A stretch of DNA of 64,000 nt from Streptomyces nymphaeiformis (GCF_014203895.1 NZ_JACHJY010000005.1:496001-560000), one strand, 5' to 3'. Shown: positions 41,800-50,255, counted from the stretch's first letter. Numbers and translations are program-made. Notes: a model not told the origin generated them from the sequence alone.

Positions 41800-42693
41800 G
41801 TGAACGCGCTCGACCTCTCCCACCTGCGGCCCCGGCTCCCCTCGCCCCTGGAGCCGGTGGAGGACGAGCGCTTCACCCGGCGCGGCCTCACGCTGCTGCT
41901 GAAGCGCGAGGACCTGATCCACCCGGACCTGCCCGGCAACAAGTGGCGCAAGCTCACGCTCAACCTGCGCGAGGCGGCCGGCCGGCCCGTGCTCACCTTC
42001 GGCGGCGCGTACTCGAACCACCTGCGGGCGACGGCCGCCGCCGGCCGGCTGCTCGGCTTCCCGACGGTCGGGGTGGTCCGCGGCGACGAGCTGGCCGGGC
42101 GGCCGCTGAACCCGTCCCTCGCGCGGTGCGCGGCGGACGGGATGCGTCTCGAGTTCGTGGACCGGGCCACGTACCGCGCGAAGAACGACCCGGCCACGCT
42201 CGCCGCGCTCCTGGAGCGGGCCCCCGCCCACGCGTACGTGGTCCCGGAGGGCGGCAGCAACACGCTCGCCGTCCACGGGTGCGTGGAGCTGGGCCGCGAG
42301 CTCGCCGGCCTCGCCGACGTGGCCGCCGTCGCCTGCGGCACGGGCGGCACCCTGGCGGGGCTCGCGGCCGGCTTCGAAGGCCGGATCCTCGGTGTCCCGG
42401 TGCTCAGGGGAGGCTTCCTCGGCGGGGAGGTCCGGGCGCTCCAGGAGGCGGCCTTCGGCGGACCGCGCGGGGACTGGACCCTGGACGAGCGCTTCCACGG
42501 CGGGGGGTACGCGCGCGTACCCCCCGCTCTGGAAGCGTTCGCACAGGACTTCGAGGCGCGGCATGGACTCGCCATCGAGCGACTGTATGTCGCCAAAATG
42601 CTGTACGGCCTGACGGCCCTCGCGGAGGAGGGCGCCTTCCCTGCCGGCACCCGGCTCGCGGCGGTGATCACGGGAGCGCCGGAGGCCGCCTAG
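41800..42693 (+). CDS. ACC deaminase/D-cysteine desulfhydrase family PLP enzyme
   Basis: 297 residues from the GTG at 41800. The PLP-binding Lys is in REDLIHPDLPGNKWRKL, the phosphate loop is CGTGGTLAGLAAGF, and FGGAYSNHLRATAAAGRLLG is the conserved Ser-Asn-His segment. These define the fold type II family of 1-aminocyclopropane-1-carboxylate deaminase and D-cysteine desulfhydrase; sequence alone does not separate the two. An unusual 46-base near-perfect palindrome lies inside the coding region (42491-42536), encoding the segment around HGGGYARVPPALE without breaking the frame. Confidence 0.88.
   Translation: MNALDLSHLRPRLPSPLEPVEDERFTRRGLTLLLKREDLIHPDLPGNKWRKLTLNLREAAGRPVLTFGGAYSNHLRATAAAGRLLGFPTVGVVRGDELAGRPLNPSLARCAADGMRLEFVDRATYRAKNDPATLAALLERAPAHAYVVPEGGSNTLAVHGCVELGRELAGLADVAAVACGTGGTLAGLAAGFEGRILGVPVLRGGFLGGEVRALQEAAFGGPRGDWTLDERFHGGGYARVPPALEAFAQDFEARHGLAIERLYVAKMLYGLTALAEEGAFPAGTRLAAVITGAPEAA
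42491..42536. repeat. 46-bp near-perfect palindrome within the PLP enzyme gene
   Basis: Bases 42500-42527 form a perfect 28-base palindrome centred on GCG/CGC (arms GCGGGGGGTACGCG). Outer arms GCTTCCA (42491-42497) and TGGAAGC (42530-42536) extend it; only two positions on each side fail or wobble. It lies wholly inside the coding sequence and keeps the frame. Confidence 0.9.
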
Positions 42694-42752
42694 AGCCGGC
42701 CCCCGGCCCCCGGCCCCCGGCCATGATCCGCCGGGCAGGACCCACCGGTCCG

Positions 42753-44345
42753 TCAGTCCGTCTCCCGGTAGGCCGCCGCCTCCTCCAGGTCGAGGCGGCG
42801 GAGCAGGCTGCGCATCATCTCGTCGTCGATGCGGCGGGCGTCGCGCAGCCGTACGAAGACCTCGCGTTCGGCGTCGATCACCTCGCGCGAGAGGCGCCGG
42901 TAGGTGTCGTCCGCGGTCTCCCCGGTGACCTCGTTGACCGCGCCGAGGCGCTCCCACACGGAGTTGCGGCGGCGCTCCAGGACCGTGCGCAGCCGGTCGA
43001 CGAGGGGTTTCGGCAGGGCGTTGCGCTCGTCGGCGAGGAGCTCGTCGAGGCGTTCCTCGGCGGCGCGCGAGGCCTCGCTCTGGGCCTGCGCCTCGGCCAG
43101 CGTCTCGGTGTACCTGTCCCGTCCGGGGAGCTTCAGGAGCCGGATCAGGGGCGGCAGGGTGAGGCCCTGCACGACGAGGGTGCCGATCACGGTGGTGAAG
43201 GTGAGGAAGAGGACGAGGTTCCGGGCCGGGAACTCCTCGCCGTCGATGAGGACGGGGATGGAGAAGGCGATCGCCAGGGAGACCACGCCGCGCATGCCGG
43301 CCCAGCCGACGACGAGCGGCGCCCGCCAGTCCACCTCGGGCTCCCGCTCCCGGATGCGCGCGGACATCCAGCGGGGCAGGAAGGTCGCGGGGTAGACCCA
43401 GACGAACCGGACGACGACCACGGCGACGAAGACCCCGACCGCGTACCAGGCCGCCTCCCCGACCCCGTACGGCCCGAGCCCCTGGACGACGAAGGGCAGC
43501 TGGAGGCCGATCAGGGCGAAGACGGCGGACTCCAGGATGAAGGCGACCATCTTCCAGACGGCCTCCTCCTGGAGCCGGGTGGCGAAGTCGACCTGCCAGG
43601 CCTTGTGGCCGAGGAAGAGGCCGACCACGACGACCGCGAGCACGCCGGAGGCGCCGACCTCCTCGGCGGCGGCGTACGCGATGAACGGGATCAGCAGGGA
43701 GAGGGTGTTCTGGAGCAGGGCCTCACGCAGGTGCGTGCGCAGCCAGTGGATCGGCACCATCAGGACCAGACCGACGCCGATGCCGCCGACCGCGGCGAGC
43801 AGGAACTCCCCGAAGCCTCCCGCCCAGCTGATGCCCTCCCCCACGGCGGCCGCGAGGGCCACCTTGTACGCGGTGATCGCGGTGGCGTCGTTCACGAGGG
43901 ACTCGCCCTGGAGGATCGTGGTGATCCGGTTCGGCAGGCCGAGCCTGCGGGCGATGGCGGTGGCGGCGACCGCGTCCGGCGGGGCGATCACGGCGCCGAG
44001 CACGAGGGCGGCGGTGAGCGGCAGGTCGGGCACGAGGAGGTACGCGAGCCAGCCCACGGCCACGGTGGCGAAGAGGACGTACCCGACGGAGAGCAGCGCG
44101 ACGGGCCGGATGTTGGCCCGCAGGTCGAGGTACGAGGAGTCGACGGCGGCCGTGTAGAGGAGCGGGGGCAGGATCAGCGGCAGCACGATGTGCGGATCGA
44201 GGGTGTAGTCGGGGACCCCCGGCAGGTACGAGGCGATGAGGCCGACGGCTACCAGGAGCAGCGGGGCGGGCACCGGGGACCTGCGGGCGAACCCGGCCAC
44301 GGCCGCGCTCGCCGCCACCAGTGCCACCAGCTGTAGTGCGTCCAT
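42753..44345 (-). CDS. Na+/H+ antiporter, CPA1 (NhaP) family
   Basis: 530 residues from the ATG at 44345; the frame continues upstream but not with family sequence. About 12 membrane spans (LQLVALVAASAAVAGFA, LLLVAVGLIASYLPG, VALLSVGYVLFATVAVGWLA). The ion-binding region is VLGAVIAPPDAVAATAIARR and GESLVNDATAITAYKVAL, and GWAGMRGVVSLAIAFSIP is the conserved CPA1 segment. The C-terminal 110 residues are cytoplasmic charged helices (YTETLAEAQAQSEASRAAEE), probably regulatory. It exchanges Na+ or K+ for protons in pH and salt control. Divergent from a UBP zinc-finger gene 39 bases away. Confidence 0.92.
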   Translation of the reverse strand: MDALQLVALVAASAAVAGFARRSPVPAPLLLVAVGLIASYLPGVPDYTLDPHIVLPLILPPLLYTAAVDSSYLDLRANIRPVALLSVGYVLFATVAVGWLAYLLVPDLPLTAALVLGAVIAPPDAVAATAIARRLGLPNRITTILQGESLVNDATAITAYKVALAAAVGEGISWAGGFGEFLLAAVGGIGVGLVLMVPIHWLRTHLREALLQNTLSLLIPFIAYAAAEEVGASGVLAVVVVGLFLGHKAWQVDFATRLQEEAVWKMVAFILESAVFALIGLQLPFVVQGLGPYGVGEAAWYAVGVFVAVVVVRFVWVYPATFLPRWMSARIREREPEVDWRAPLVVGWAGMRGVVSLAIAFSIPVLIDGEEFPARNLVLFLTFTTVIGTLVVQGLTLPPLIRLLKLPGRDRYTETLAEAQAQSEASRAAEERLDELLADERNALPKPLVDRLRTVLERRRNSVWERLGAVNEVTGETADDTYRRLSREVIDAEREVFVRLRDARRIDDEMMRSLLRRLDLEEAAAYRETD

Positions 44346-44384
44346 GCCCGACCCCGTTCCGTGCCGCAACGTAACCTGGCCATC

Positions 44385-44645
44385 ATGAGCGAGTGCCTGC
44401 ACGTAGCCGAAATCCCGCGCCCCGAGCCGGCGCCGCTGACCGAGACCTGCCTCGAATGCCTGTCGGACGGCACGCACCCGGTCCAGCTGCGGCTCTGCCT
44501 GGGCTGCGGGCACGTGGGCTGCTGCGACTCCTCGCCGGGGCGGCACGCGACGGGGCACTTCTCCACGACCGGGCATCCGGTGATGCGGACCTTCGAGCCG
44601 GGCGAGGCCTGGCGCTGGTGCTTCGTCGACGGTTCGATCGTCTGA
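44385..44645 (+). CDS. UBP-type zinc finger protein
   Basis: 86 residues from the ATG at 44385. The zinc finger is spread over the whole protein: CLECLSDGTHPVQLRLCLGC, GHVGCCDSSPGRHATGHFST and TGHPVMRTFEPGEAWRWCF, with the Cys/His pattern of ubiquitin-hydrolase zinc fingers (ZnF-UBP). Bacteria lack ubiquitin, so it must bind another C-terminus or ligand. Divergent antiporter genes and small UBP proteins are often neighbours in actinomycetes, which may mean a shared role in ion homeostasis; that is inference. Confidence 0.88.
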   Translation: MSECLHVAEIPRPEPAPLTETCLECLSDGTHPVQLRLCLGCGHVGCCDSSPGRHATGHFSTTGHPVMRTFEPGEAWRWCFVDGSIV

Positions 44646-44939
44646 CGGTTGGGTACGTCAACCCTCCGCGGGTCTCCGCGGCCGCCGGGGTGGGGGCCGA
44701 GGGTCTCCGCGACTGCCGGGTCGGGGCCGCGGCTCCGGGGCCGGGTCTCCGGGGCGGGGTCTCCGAGGCCGGGTCTCCGGGAGCAGGGCGAGGAAGCCCT
44801 GGTCTCCGGGGCTCACGGCGACACGGCAGGATGGATCGCGATAGCGTCACGGCGGACCGCGCAGGCTCCCTGCGTACCGCCCGGTTCGGGGGCTCTCCCC
44901 CCGAGCCCCGAATGAGCTTGTGCCACCTTGGAGGTGAGG
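44646..44939. repeat. GC-rich region with degenerate GGTCTCCG repeats before the anti-sigma gene
   Basis: Between about 44670 and 44800 the motif GGTCTCCG recurs seven or so times (for example within CCGGGTCTCCGGGG and CGGGGTCTCCGAGG), at irregular spacings of about 15-50 bases. The rest of the 294-base gap should hold the promoter and leader of the anti-sigma/SigH pair, ending in GGAGG before the GTG at 44940. Confidence 0.55.
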
Positions 44940-45353
44940 GTGTCCCAGATCGCAGGCGAGCCCGGGACCCAGGACTTCGTGGAAGTCCGGCTGCCCGCTG
45001 CGGGTGCCTATCTGTCCGTGCTGCGTACGGCCACGGCCGGTCTCGCGGCGCGCTTGGACTTCACCCTCGACGAGATCGAGGACTTGCGGATCGCGGTCGA
45101 CGAGGCCTGCGCCATCCTGCTCCAGCAGGCCGTGCCGGGGTCCGTCCTCAGCTGTGTCTTCCGGCTGGTCGACGACTCCCTCGACGTGACCGTCTCCGCA
45201 CCGACGACCGACGGCAGGGCGCCGGAGCGGGACACCTTCGCGTGGACCGTGCTGTCGGCGCTGGCCGGAAAGGTGGAGTCGTCGGTGGCCGATGACCGTA
45301 CGGTCTCGATCAGCCTGTACAAACAGCGCGGCGCGGGGCCAGGCCCGGCGTGA
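44940..45353 (+). CDS. rshA: anti-sigma factor (RsbW-type kinase fold), partner of SigH
   Basis: 137 residues from the GTG at 44940, with GGAGGTGAG upstream. It is a GHKL-type anti-sigma factor: DFTLDEIEDLRIAVDEACAI is the N-box helix, followed by VSAPTTDGRAPERDTFAWTV and a degenerate G-box region. Its stop overlaps the sigma factor start by GTGA, so the two are made in ratio. The S. coelicolor equivalent, called rshA, ushX or prsH, holds SigH inactive until osmotic or developmental signals and can bind BldG. The degenerate ATP motifs may lower kinase activity. Confidence 0.85.
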   Translation: MSQIAGEPGTQDFVEVRLPAAGAYLSVLRTATAGLAARLDFTLDEIEDLRIAVDEACAILLQQAVPGSVLSCVFRLVDDSLDVTVSAPTTDGRAPERDTFAWTVLSALAGKVESSVADDRTVSISLYKQRGAGPGPA

Positions 45354-46342
45354 GGAGCGGGGACGCGACGGCCGGCATCCCTGAGCAGCAGGCGCGGCCG
45401 AACAGGGTCGCTACGGAGCAGGCGGACCAGATGAGCGAGCACGAGCAGCACCCCGAGGTTCCCGGGACGGCGGAGGCCTCCGCGGCTCCCGGGCCGCGGA
45501 TCCCCGACGAGGCCGAGGAGACGCCGGCCGAGGCTTCGGACAAGGCTGCGGCCGAGGACGGCGACGAGGACGACGCCGCCCCGGACCCGCACGACCGGAG
45601 CGGCGCCCGCGCCCTCTTCATCGAGCTGCGCGAGCTGCCCGAGGGCTCCCCGGAGAAGGCGGAGCTGCGCAACCGGCTGGTACGGATGCACCTGCCGCTC
45701 GTGGAGCACCTGGCGCGGCGCTTCCGCAACCGCGGCGAGCCGCTGGACGACCTGACCCAGGTGGCGACGATCGGCCTGATCAAGTCGGTCGACCGGTTCG
45801 ACCCGGAGCGCGGGGTGGAGTTCTCCACGTACGCGACGCCGACGGTCGTCGGCGAGATCAAGCGCCACTTCCGTGACAAGGGGTGGGCGGTCCGGGTGCC
45901 GCGCCGGCTCCAGGAGCTGCGGCTCTCGCTCACCACGGCGACCGCCGAGCTCTCGCAGCAGCACGGCCGCTCGCCGACGGTGCACGAGCTGGCGGAGCGG
46001 CTCGGGATCTCCGAGGAGGAGGTCCTGGAGGGGCTGGAGTCGGCCAACGCCTACTCGACGCTCTCCCTGGACGTCCCCGACACCGACGACGAGTCGCCGG
46101 CGGTGGCGGACACGCTGGGCGCGGAGGACGAGGCCCTGGAGGGGGTCGAGTACCGCGAGTCGCTCAAGCCGCTCCTGGAGGACCTGCCGCCGCGGGAGAA
46201 GCGGATCCTGCTGCTTCGCTTCTTCGGGAACATGACCCAGTCGCAGATCGCGCAGGAGGTCGGCATCTCCCAGATGCACGTGTCCCGGCTGCTGGCGCGG
46301 ACCCTGGCGCAGCTGAGGGAGAAGCTTCTGGTGGAGGAGTAG
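45350..46342 (+). CDS. sigH: RNA polymerase sigma factor, SigB/SigF/SigG subfamily
   Basis: 330 residues from the GTG at 45350. The first 90 are an acidic, Ala/Glu-rich extension (EHEQHPEVPGTAEASAAPGP) not found in most SigB-type factors. Region 2 is HLARRFRNRGEPLDDLTQVA and TIGLIKSVDRFDPERGVEFS, region 3 is RVPRRLQELRLSLTTATAEL and region 4 is FFGNMTQSQIAQEVGISQMH. An internal ATG at 45434 (MSEHEQHP) could give a shorter form; several N-terminal forms are known for S. coelicolor SigH. Controls osmotic-stress and septation genes there. Ends one base before a convergent gene. Confidence 0.9.
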   Translation: MRSGDATAGIPEQQARPNRVATEQADQMSEHEQHPEVPGTAEASAAPGPRIPDEAEETPAEASDKAAAEDGDEDDAAPDPHDRSGARALFIELRELPEGSPEKAELRNRLVRMHLPLVEHLARRFRNRGEPLDDLTQVATIGLIKSVDRFDPERGVEFSTYATPTVVGEIKRHFRDKGWAVRVPRRLQELRLSLTTATAELSQQHGRSPTVHELAERLGISEEEVLEGLESANAYSTLSLDVPDTDDESPAVADTLGAEDEALEGVEYRESLKPLLEDLPPREKRILLLRFFGNMTQSQIAQEVGISQMHVSRLLARTLAQLREKLLVEE

Positions 46343-46343
46343 G

Positions 46344-46760
46344 TCAGGCCTCCTGGCCGGGGCGCCGGATGCCGAGCGCCTCGGTCGTGGCCGGGTTCAC
46401 GAGGAGGACGAGCCCGGTCACCGCGAGGACGCCCAGGACGATGCCGGCCGGGATCATCACGCTGTTCGCCTGGAGCATCTGCCAGGCGACGGGCAGGGCC
46501 AGGATCTGGGTGATGACGGCCGGGCCGCGGCTCCAGGAGCGGCGCAGCCACAGGCCGCGCGCGGCCACGAGCGGGATCAGACCGAGGGCGACGAGCGTGA
46601 CCGCGCCCATGACGGCGCCGGTGAGGTCGCCGGCCGTCCCGGTCAGGGCGTTCACCGCCATGTACACACCACCGGCGACAAGCCCGAGGGCCTCGACCCC
46701 GGCGACGGCCGCGGCGGCGGCGAGACGGGTGGGCCGGGGGGTCTGCTCCGCACTGCTCAT
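46344..46760 (-). CDS. small four-helix membrane protein
   Basis: 138 residues from the ATG at 46760; upstream extension of the frame is not plausible. Four hydrophobic segments are visible: LAAAAAVAGVEALGLVAGGV, AVMGAVTLVALGLIPLVAAR, ILALPVAWQMLQANS and AGIVLGVLAVTGLVLLV. A charged loop (RGLWLRRSWSRGP) separates the two pairs. It resembles integral membrane proteins often found near lipid-kinase-like genes in Streptomyces. Function unknown. Convergent with sigH, the two stop codons being one base apart. Confidence 0.8.
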   Translation of the reverse strand: MSSAEQTPRPTRLAAAAAVAGVEALGLVAGGVYMAVNALTGTAGDLTGAVMGAVTLVALGLIPLVAARGLWLRRSWSRGPAVITQILALPVAWQMLQANSVMIPAGIVLGVLAVTGLVLLVNPATTEALGIRRPGQEA

Positions 46761-46935
46761 AGAGGGCAGGGTAACCGGGGCGCCCGGTGCCCCGGGGGCA
46801 CCGGGTAGGGGGTCAGGGCCCCGGCCCGGTGCGCGCCCGCCGGTCGGGCAGTGCGGCCCCGGGGCCCGGGACCGGCGTGTCCACCCGTCGGGCCTGGACT
46901 GCGCCCGGTACCGCCGGGTAGGTACGCTGGCGCTC

Positions 46936-47904
46936 ATGCGCGCACTTCTCGTGGTCAACCCGGCAGCCACCACCACCAGTGCCCGCACCCGTGACGTGCT
47001 CATCCACGCGCTGGCCAGCGAGATGAAGCTGGAGGCCGTCACCACCGAGTACCGCGGGCACGCGCGCGACCTGGGCCGGCGGGCCGCCGAGGCCGGGAAC
47101 ATCGACCTGGTCGTGGCCCTCGGCGGGGACGGCACGGTGAACGAGGTCGTCAACGGACTGCTGCACGGCGGCCCCGATCCGGACCGGCTGCCGAGCCTCG
47201 CGGTCGTCCCCGGCGGCTCGACCAACGTCTTCGCCCGCGCCCTCGGACTGCCGAACGACGCCGTGGAGGCGACCGGCGCCCTGCTCGACGCGCTGCGTGA
47301 GCGGCGGACACGCACGGTGAGCCTCGGGCTCGCGTCCGGGACGCCGGGCACCGAGGACGAGTCGGTGCCCGAACGCTGGTTCACGTTCTGTGCCGGACTC
47401 GGTTTCGACGCGAGCGTCATCGGCCGGGTCGAACAGCAGCGCGAGCGCGGGAAGAGGTCGACGCACGCCCTCTATCTGCGTCAGGTGGTGCGCCAGTTCC
47501 TGGAGGAGCCGAACCGCCGGCACGGCACGATCACCCTGGAGCGCCCGGGCGCGGAGCCGGTCGAGGACCTCGTCCTCTCCATAATCTGCAACACCTCCCC
47601 CTGGACCTACCTGGGCAATCGTCCGGTGTACGCGTCCCCGGAGGCGTCCTTCGAGACGGCGCTCGACGTGCTCGGGCTGCGCCGGCTCTCCACTCCGGCG
47701 GTGGCCCGGTACGCCACCCAGCTGCTCACCTCGACCCCGGAACGGGGTCCGCGCGGCAAGCATGCCGTGTCTCTGCACGACCTGACCGACTTCACCTTGC
47801 ATTCGAAGGTTCCCCTCCCCCTGCAGATGGACGGAGACCACCTCGGACTGCGTACGAGCGTGACGTTCACAGGCGTACGCCGTGCACTGCGTGTGATTGT
47901 GTGA
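46936..47904 (+). CDS. diacylglycerol kinase-family (YegS/LCB5-like) lipid kinase
   Basis: 322 residues from the ATG at 46936. The catalytic domain starts MRALLVVNPAATTTSARTRD and has the nucleotide loop VVALGGDGTVNEVVNGLLHG, then VVPGGSTNVFARALGLPND. The C-terminal beta domain (FTFCAGLGFDASVIGRVEQQ, LVLSIICNTSPWTYLGNRPV, LPLQMDGDHLG) completes the fold. Members phosphorylate diacylglycerol, sphingosine-like or phosphatidylglycerol lipids; the substrate here is unknown. A stem-loop with one mismatch follows directly. The gene is divergent from the small membrane protein, which may be a partner. Confidence 0.9.
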   Translation: MRALLVVNPAATTTSARTRDVLIHALASEMKLEAVTTEYRGHARDLGRRAAEAGNIDLVVALGGDGTVNEVVNGLLHGGPDPDRLPSLAVVPGGSTNVFARALGLPNDAVEATGALLDALRERRTRTVSLGLASGTPGTEDESVPERWFTFCAGLGFDASVIGRVEQQRERGKRSTHALYLRQVVRQFLEEPNRRHGTITLERPGAEPVEDLVLSIICNTSPWTYLGNRPVYASPEASFETALDVLGLRRLSTPAVARYATQLLTSTPERGPRGKHAVSLHDLTDFTLHSKVPLPLQMDGDHLGLRTSVTFTGVRRALRVIV

Positions 47905-47931
47905 GTGGAAGGGCCCAAAGTCCTTTCACTC
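47903..47931. terminator. stem-loop overlapping the end of the lipid-kinase-like gene
   Basis: GAGTGGAAGG at 47903-47912 pairs with CCTTTCACTC at 47922-47931, with one mismatch and a nine-base loop. It overlaps the final bases of the TGA stop. Confidence 0.65.
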
Positions 47932-48221
47932 GAACGTTTAGGCGCGCATCCACCCCTTAGAAGTACGGCTGTGACCTAGCCGACACCGAGGAATCAAAAA
48001 AAACTTTCCGGAAGGGGTTGTATCCGTTGCTGGGGTTTGGGAGTCTCTTCTTGGCGATCGGGACGGCCCGCAAGACCGGCCTCCACTGAGAGCCAGAACC
48101 CCTCCTCAGCACAAGGACCACACCAGTTCTCCTGGCAGTCGGCCCTTCCCTTGCGGGGGGATTCGTGAAAGCGTTCACATTCACAAGCAACTCGCACGAA
48201 ACACTGAGAGAGGTAGCAGCC
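47932..48221. promoter_or_regulatory. long wblE leader/promoter region with an A-tract
   Basis: About 290 bases, less GC-rich than the genes, upstream of wblE. A run of eight A at about 47997-48004 is unusual in this genome. GTGAA at 48164-48168 and TTCAC at 48173-48177 form a small inverted repeat around four bases. wblE genes are known to have complex promoters; no specific regulator can be named. Confidence 0.5.
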
Positions 48222-48479
48222 ATGGACTGGCGTCACAACGCCGTTTGTCGTGAGGAAGACCCCGAGCTGTTCTTCCCCATCGGCAACACCGGTCCTGCGC
48301 TGCTGCAGATCGAGGAAGCCAAGGCCGTCTGCCGCCGCTGCCCCGTCATGGAGCAGTGCCTGCAGTGGGCGCTCGAGTCCGGTCAGGACTCCGGCGTCTG
48401 GGGTGGCCTCAGCGAGGACGAGCGCCGCGCGATGAAGCGCCGTGCCGCTCGCAACCGGGCGCGTAACGCCAGCGCCTGA
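48222..48479 (+). CDS. wblE: WhiB-family iron-sulfur transcription factor WblE
   Basis: 85 residues from the ATG at 48222 (MDWRHNAVC), behind AGAGAGGT; an open extension upstream is not family-like. The four cluster-binding cysteines are Cys9, Cys37, Cys40 and Cys46 (C-x2-C-x5-C for the last three), followed by the VWGG turn and the basic tail RRAMKRRAARNRARNA for DNA or sigma-factor contacts. The sequence closely follows M. tuberculosis WhiB1 and Streptomyces WblE, including DPELFFPIGNTGPA. It probably binds a 4Fe-4S cluster and the principal sigma factor. A strong terminator follows. Confidence 0.96.
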   Translation: MDWRHNAVCREEDPELFFPIGNTGPALLQIEEAKAVCRRCPVMEQCLQWALESGQDSGVWGGLSEDERRAMKRRAARNRARNASA

Positions 48480-48570
48480 GCCACCTGCACAGCCTGAGGC
48501 AGCGGCGCGTACACCGCGTACGCAATCACCGCCTTCGAGCCGCAGCACGCAGCAGTAACCCACAGCATTC

Positions 48571-48604
48571 GAGCCCCGGACCGATTCTCTTCGGTCCGGG
48601 GCTC
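48571..48604. terminator. hairpin between wblE and the PdtaS-like kinase gene
   Basis: GAGCCCCGGACCGA at 48571-48584 pairs perfectly with TCGGTCCGGGGCTC at 48591-48604 around six bases. The convergent kinase gene ends 34 bases later, so it probably serves both. Confidence 0.9.
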
Positions 48605-48638
48605 GCTGCTGTGAACTCGCGGGCTCGCTGAACTCGCT

Positions 48639-50114
48639 TCACTTCTGGGGCTGTACGGGGATGTCGAGGACCACCTTCGTGCCGCGCTCGGTCCCCGGCT
48701 GCATGTCGAAGCTGCCGCCGAGCTCGCCCTCGACGAGCGTCCGCACGATCTGCAGGCCGAGGTTGCCGGCCCGCTGCGGGTCGAAGCCCTCGGGCAGACC
48801 GCGGCCGTCGTCCTGGACCGTGATCAGGAGTCGGGCGTCCGTCCGGCTCTCGCCGCGGACGGCGCTGACCTCGACCGTTCCCTGCTCCCCCTGCGCGAAG
48901 GCGTGTTCGAGAGCGTTCTGCAGGATCTCGGTGAGGACCATGGAGAGCGGGGTGGCGACCTCGGCGTCGAGGATGCCGAAGCGGCCGTTGCGCCGGCAGG
49001 TGACCTTGCCCGGGGAGATCTCGGCGACCATCGCGATGACCCGGTCGGCGATCTCGTCGAACTGGACGCGCTCGTCCAGGTTCTGGGACAGCGTCTCATG
49101 GACGATCGCGATCGAACCGACGCGCCGCACGGCCTCGTTGAGGGCTTCGCGGCCCCGGTCGGAGTCCATCCGGCGGGCCTGGAGGCGGAGCAGGGCGGCC
49201 ACCGTCTGGAGGTTGTTCTTCACCCGGTGGTGGATCTCCCGGATGGTGGCGTCCTTGGTGATCAACTCGCGCTCGCGGCGACGCAGTTCGGTGACGTCCC
49301 GGAGCAGGACGAGCGAACCGATGCGGGTGCCCTTGGGCTTGAGCGGGATCGCCCGCAGCTGGATCACCCCGCCGTTGCCCTCGACCTCGAACTCGCGGGG
49401 CGCGTAGCCGGAGGCCAGCTTGACCAGGGCCTCGTCCACCGGGCCCCGGGAGGGGGCGAGTTCGGCGGTGATCTGGCCGAGGTCCTGGCCGACCAGGTCG
49501 GCGGCGAGACCGAGCCGGTGGTACGCGGAGAGCGCGTTCGGCGAGGCGTACTGGACGACGCCCTCGGCGTCGAGGCGGACGAGACCGTCGCCGGCGCGCG
49601 GCGAGGAGTCCATGTCGACCTGCTCGCCGGGGAAGGGGAACGTTCCGGCAGCGATCATCTGCGCGAGGTCGGAGGCCGACTGGAGGTAGGTGAGCTCCAG
49701 GCGGGAGGGGGTGCGCACGGTCAGCAGGTTGGTGTTGCGGGCGATGACGCCGAGGACCCGGCCCTCGCGGCGCACGGGGATGGACTCGACCCGGACCGGA
49801 ACCTCCTCGCGCCACTCCGGGTCGCCCTCGCGGACGATCCGGCCCTCGTCGAGGGCGGCGTCGAGCAGCGGACGGCGGCCTCGCGGGACCAGGTGGCCGA
49901 CCATGTCGTCCTGGTAGGAGGTGGGGCCGGTGTTGGGCCGCATCTGGGCCACGGAGACGTACCGCGTGCCGTCGAGGGTCGGGACCCAGAGCACGAGGTC
50001 GGCGAAGGAGAGGTCGGAGAGCAGCTGCCACTCCGACACCAGCAGATGGAGCCACTCGAGGTCGGAGTCGCTCAGGGCGGTGTGCTGGCGGACGAGGTCG
50101 TTCATGGAGGGCAC
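48639..50114 (-). CDS. cytosolic sensor histidine kinase, PdtaS-like (HisKA_2/HWE type)
   Basis: 491 residues from the GTG at 50114; the N-terminus LVRQHTALSDSDLEWLHLLV, SEWQLLSDLSFADLVLWVPT aligns well with M. tuberculosis PdtaS, supporting this start over the ATG at 50105. A GAF-like domain (residues 1-160) is followed by a PAS domain (about 170-290), the HisKA_2 dimerisation helix with the phosphorylated His in REIHHRVKNNLQTV, and an HATPase domain with TEILQNALEHAF and DDGRGLPEGF. No membrane spans. Its response regulator, an ANTAR RNA-binding protein in relatives, is not in this window. A DasR-like box lies about 110 bases upstream. Confidence 0.92.
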   Translation of the reverse strand: MPSMNDLVRQHTALSDSDLEWLHLLVSEWQLLSDLSFADLVLWVPTLDGTRYVSVAQMRPNTGPTSYQDDMVGHLVPRGRRPLLDAALDEGRIVREGDPEWREEVPVRVESIPVRREGRVLGVIARNTNLLTVRTPSRLELTYLQSASDLAQMIAAGTFPFPGEQVDMDSSPRAGDGLVRLDAEGVVQYASPNALSAYHRLGLAADLVGQDLGQITAELAPSRGPVDEALVKLASGYAPREFEVEGNGGVIQLRAIPLKPKGTRIGSLVLLRDVTELRRRERELITKDATIREIHHRVKNNLQTVAALLRLQARRMDSDRGREALNEAVRRVGSIAIVHETLSQNLDERVQFDEIADRVIAMVAEISPGKVTCRRNGRFGILDAEVATPLSMVLTEILQNALEHAFAQGEQGTVEVSAVRGESRTDARLLITVQDDGRGLPEGFDPQRAGNLGLQIVRTLVEGELGGSFDMQPGTERGTKVVLDIPVQPQK

Positions 50115-50222
50115 GGTGCGAGCGTACCTGCGGAATTACAGGGGCCGTGAACCTGGATCTCCGGGGCTGCGTGTTGGAGGATGGGCCGGGAAACACCGCG
50201 TTCCTGTGGATGGACAGACAAG

Positions 50223-50238
50223 AATGGTCTAGTCCACA
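50223..50238. promoter_or_regulatory. DasR-responsive-element-like site before the PdtaS-like gene
   Basis: AATGGTCTAGTCCACA matches 13 of 16 positions of the DasR consensus ACTGGTCTAGACCACT and keeps the TGGNCTAGNCCA symmetry. It lies about 110 bases upstream of the kinase gene, near its probable promoter. Regulation by DasR is inferred. Confidence 0.6.
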
Positions 50239-50255
50239 ATGAAAAACACAGAGCC

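Noticed and set aside
42694..42735. Run of CCGGCCC units after the PLP-enzyme gene
   Set aside because: Short GC-simple repeat of about four units, ordinary in this genome.
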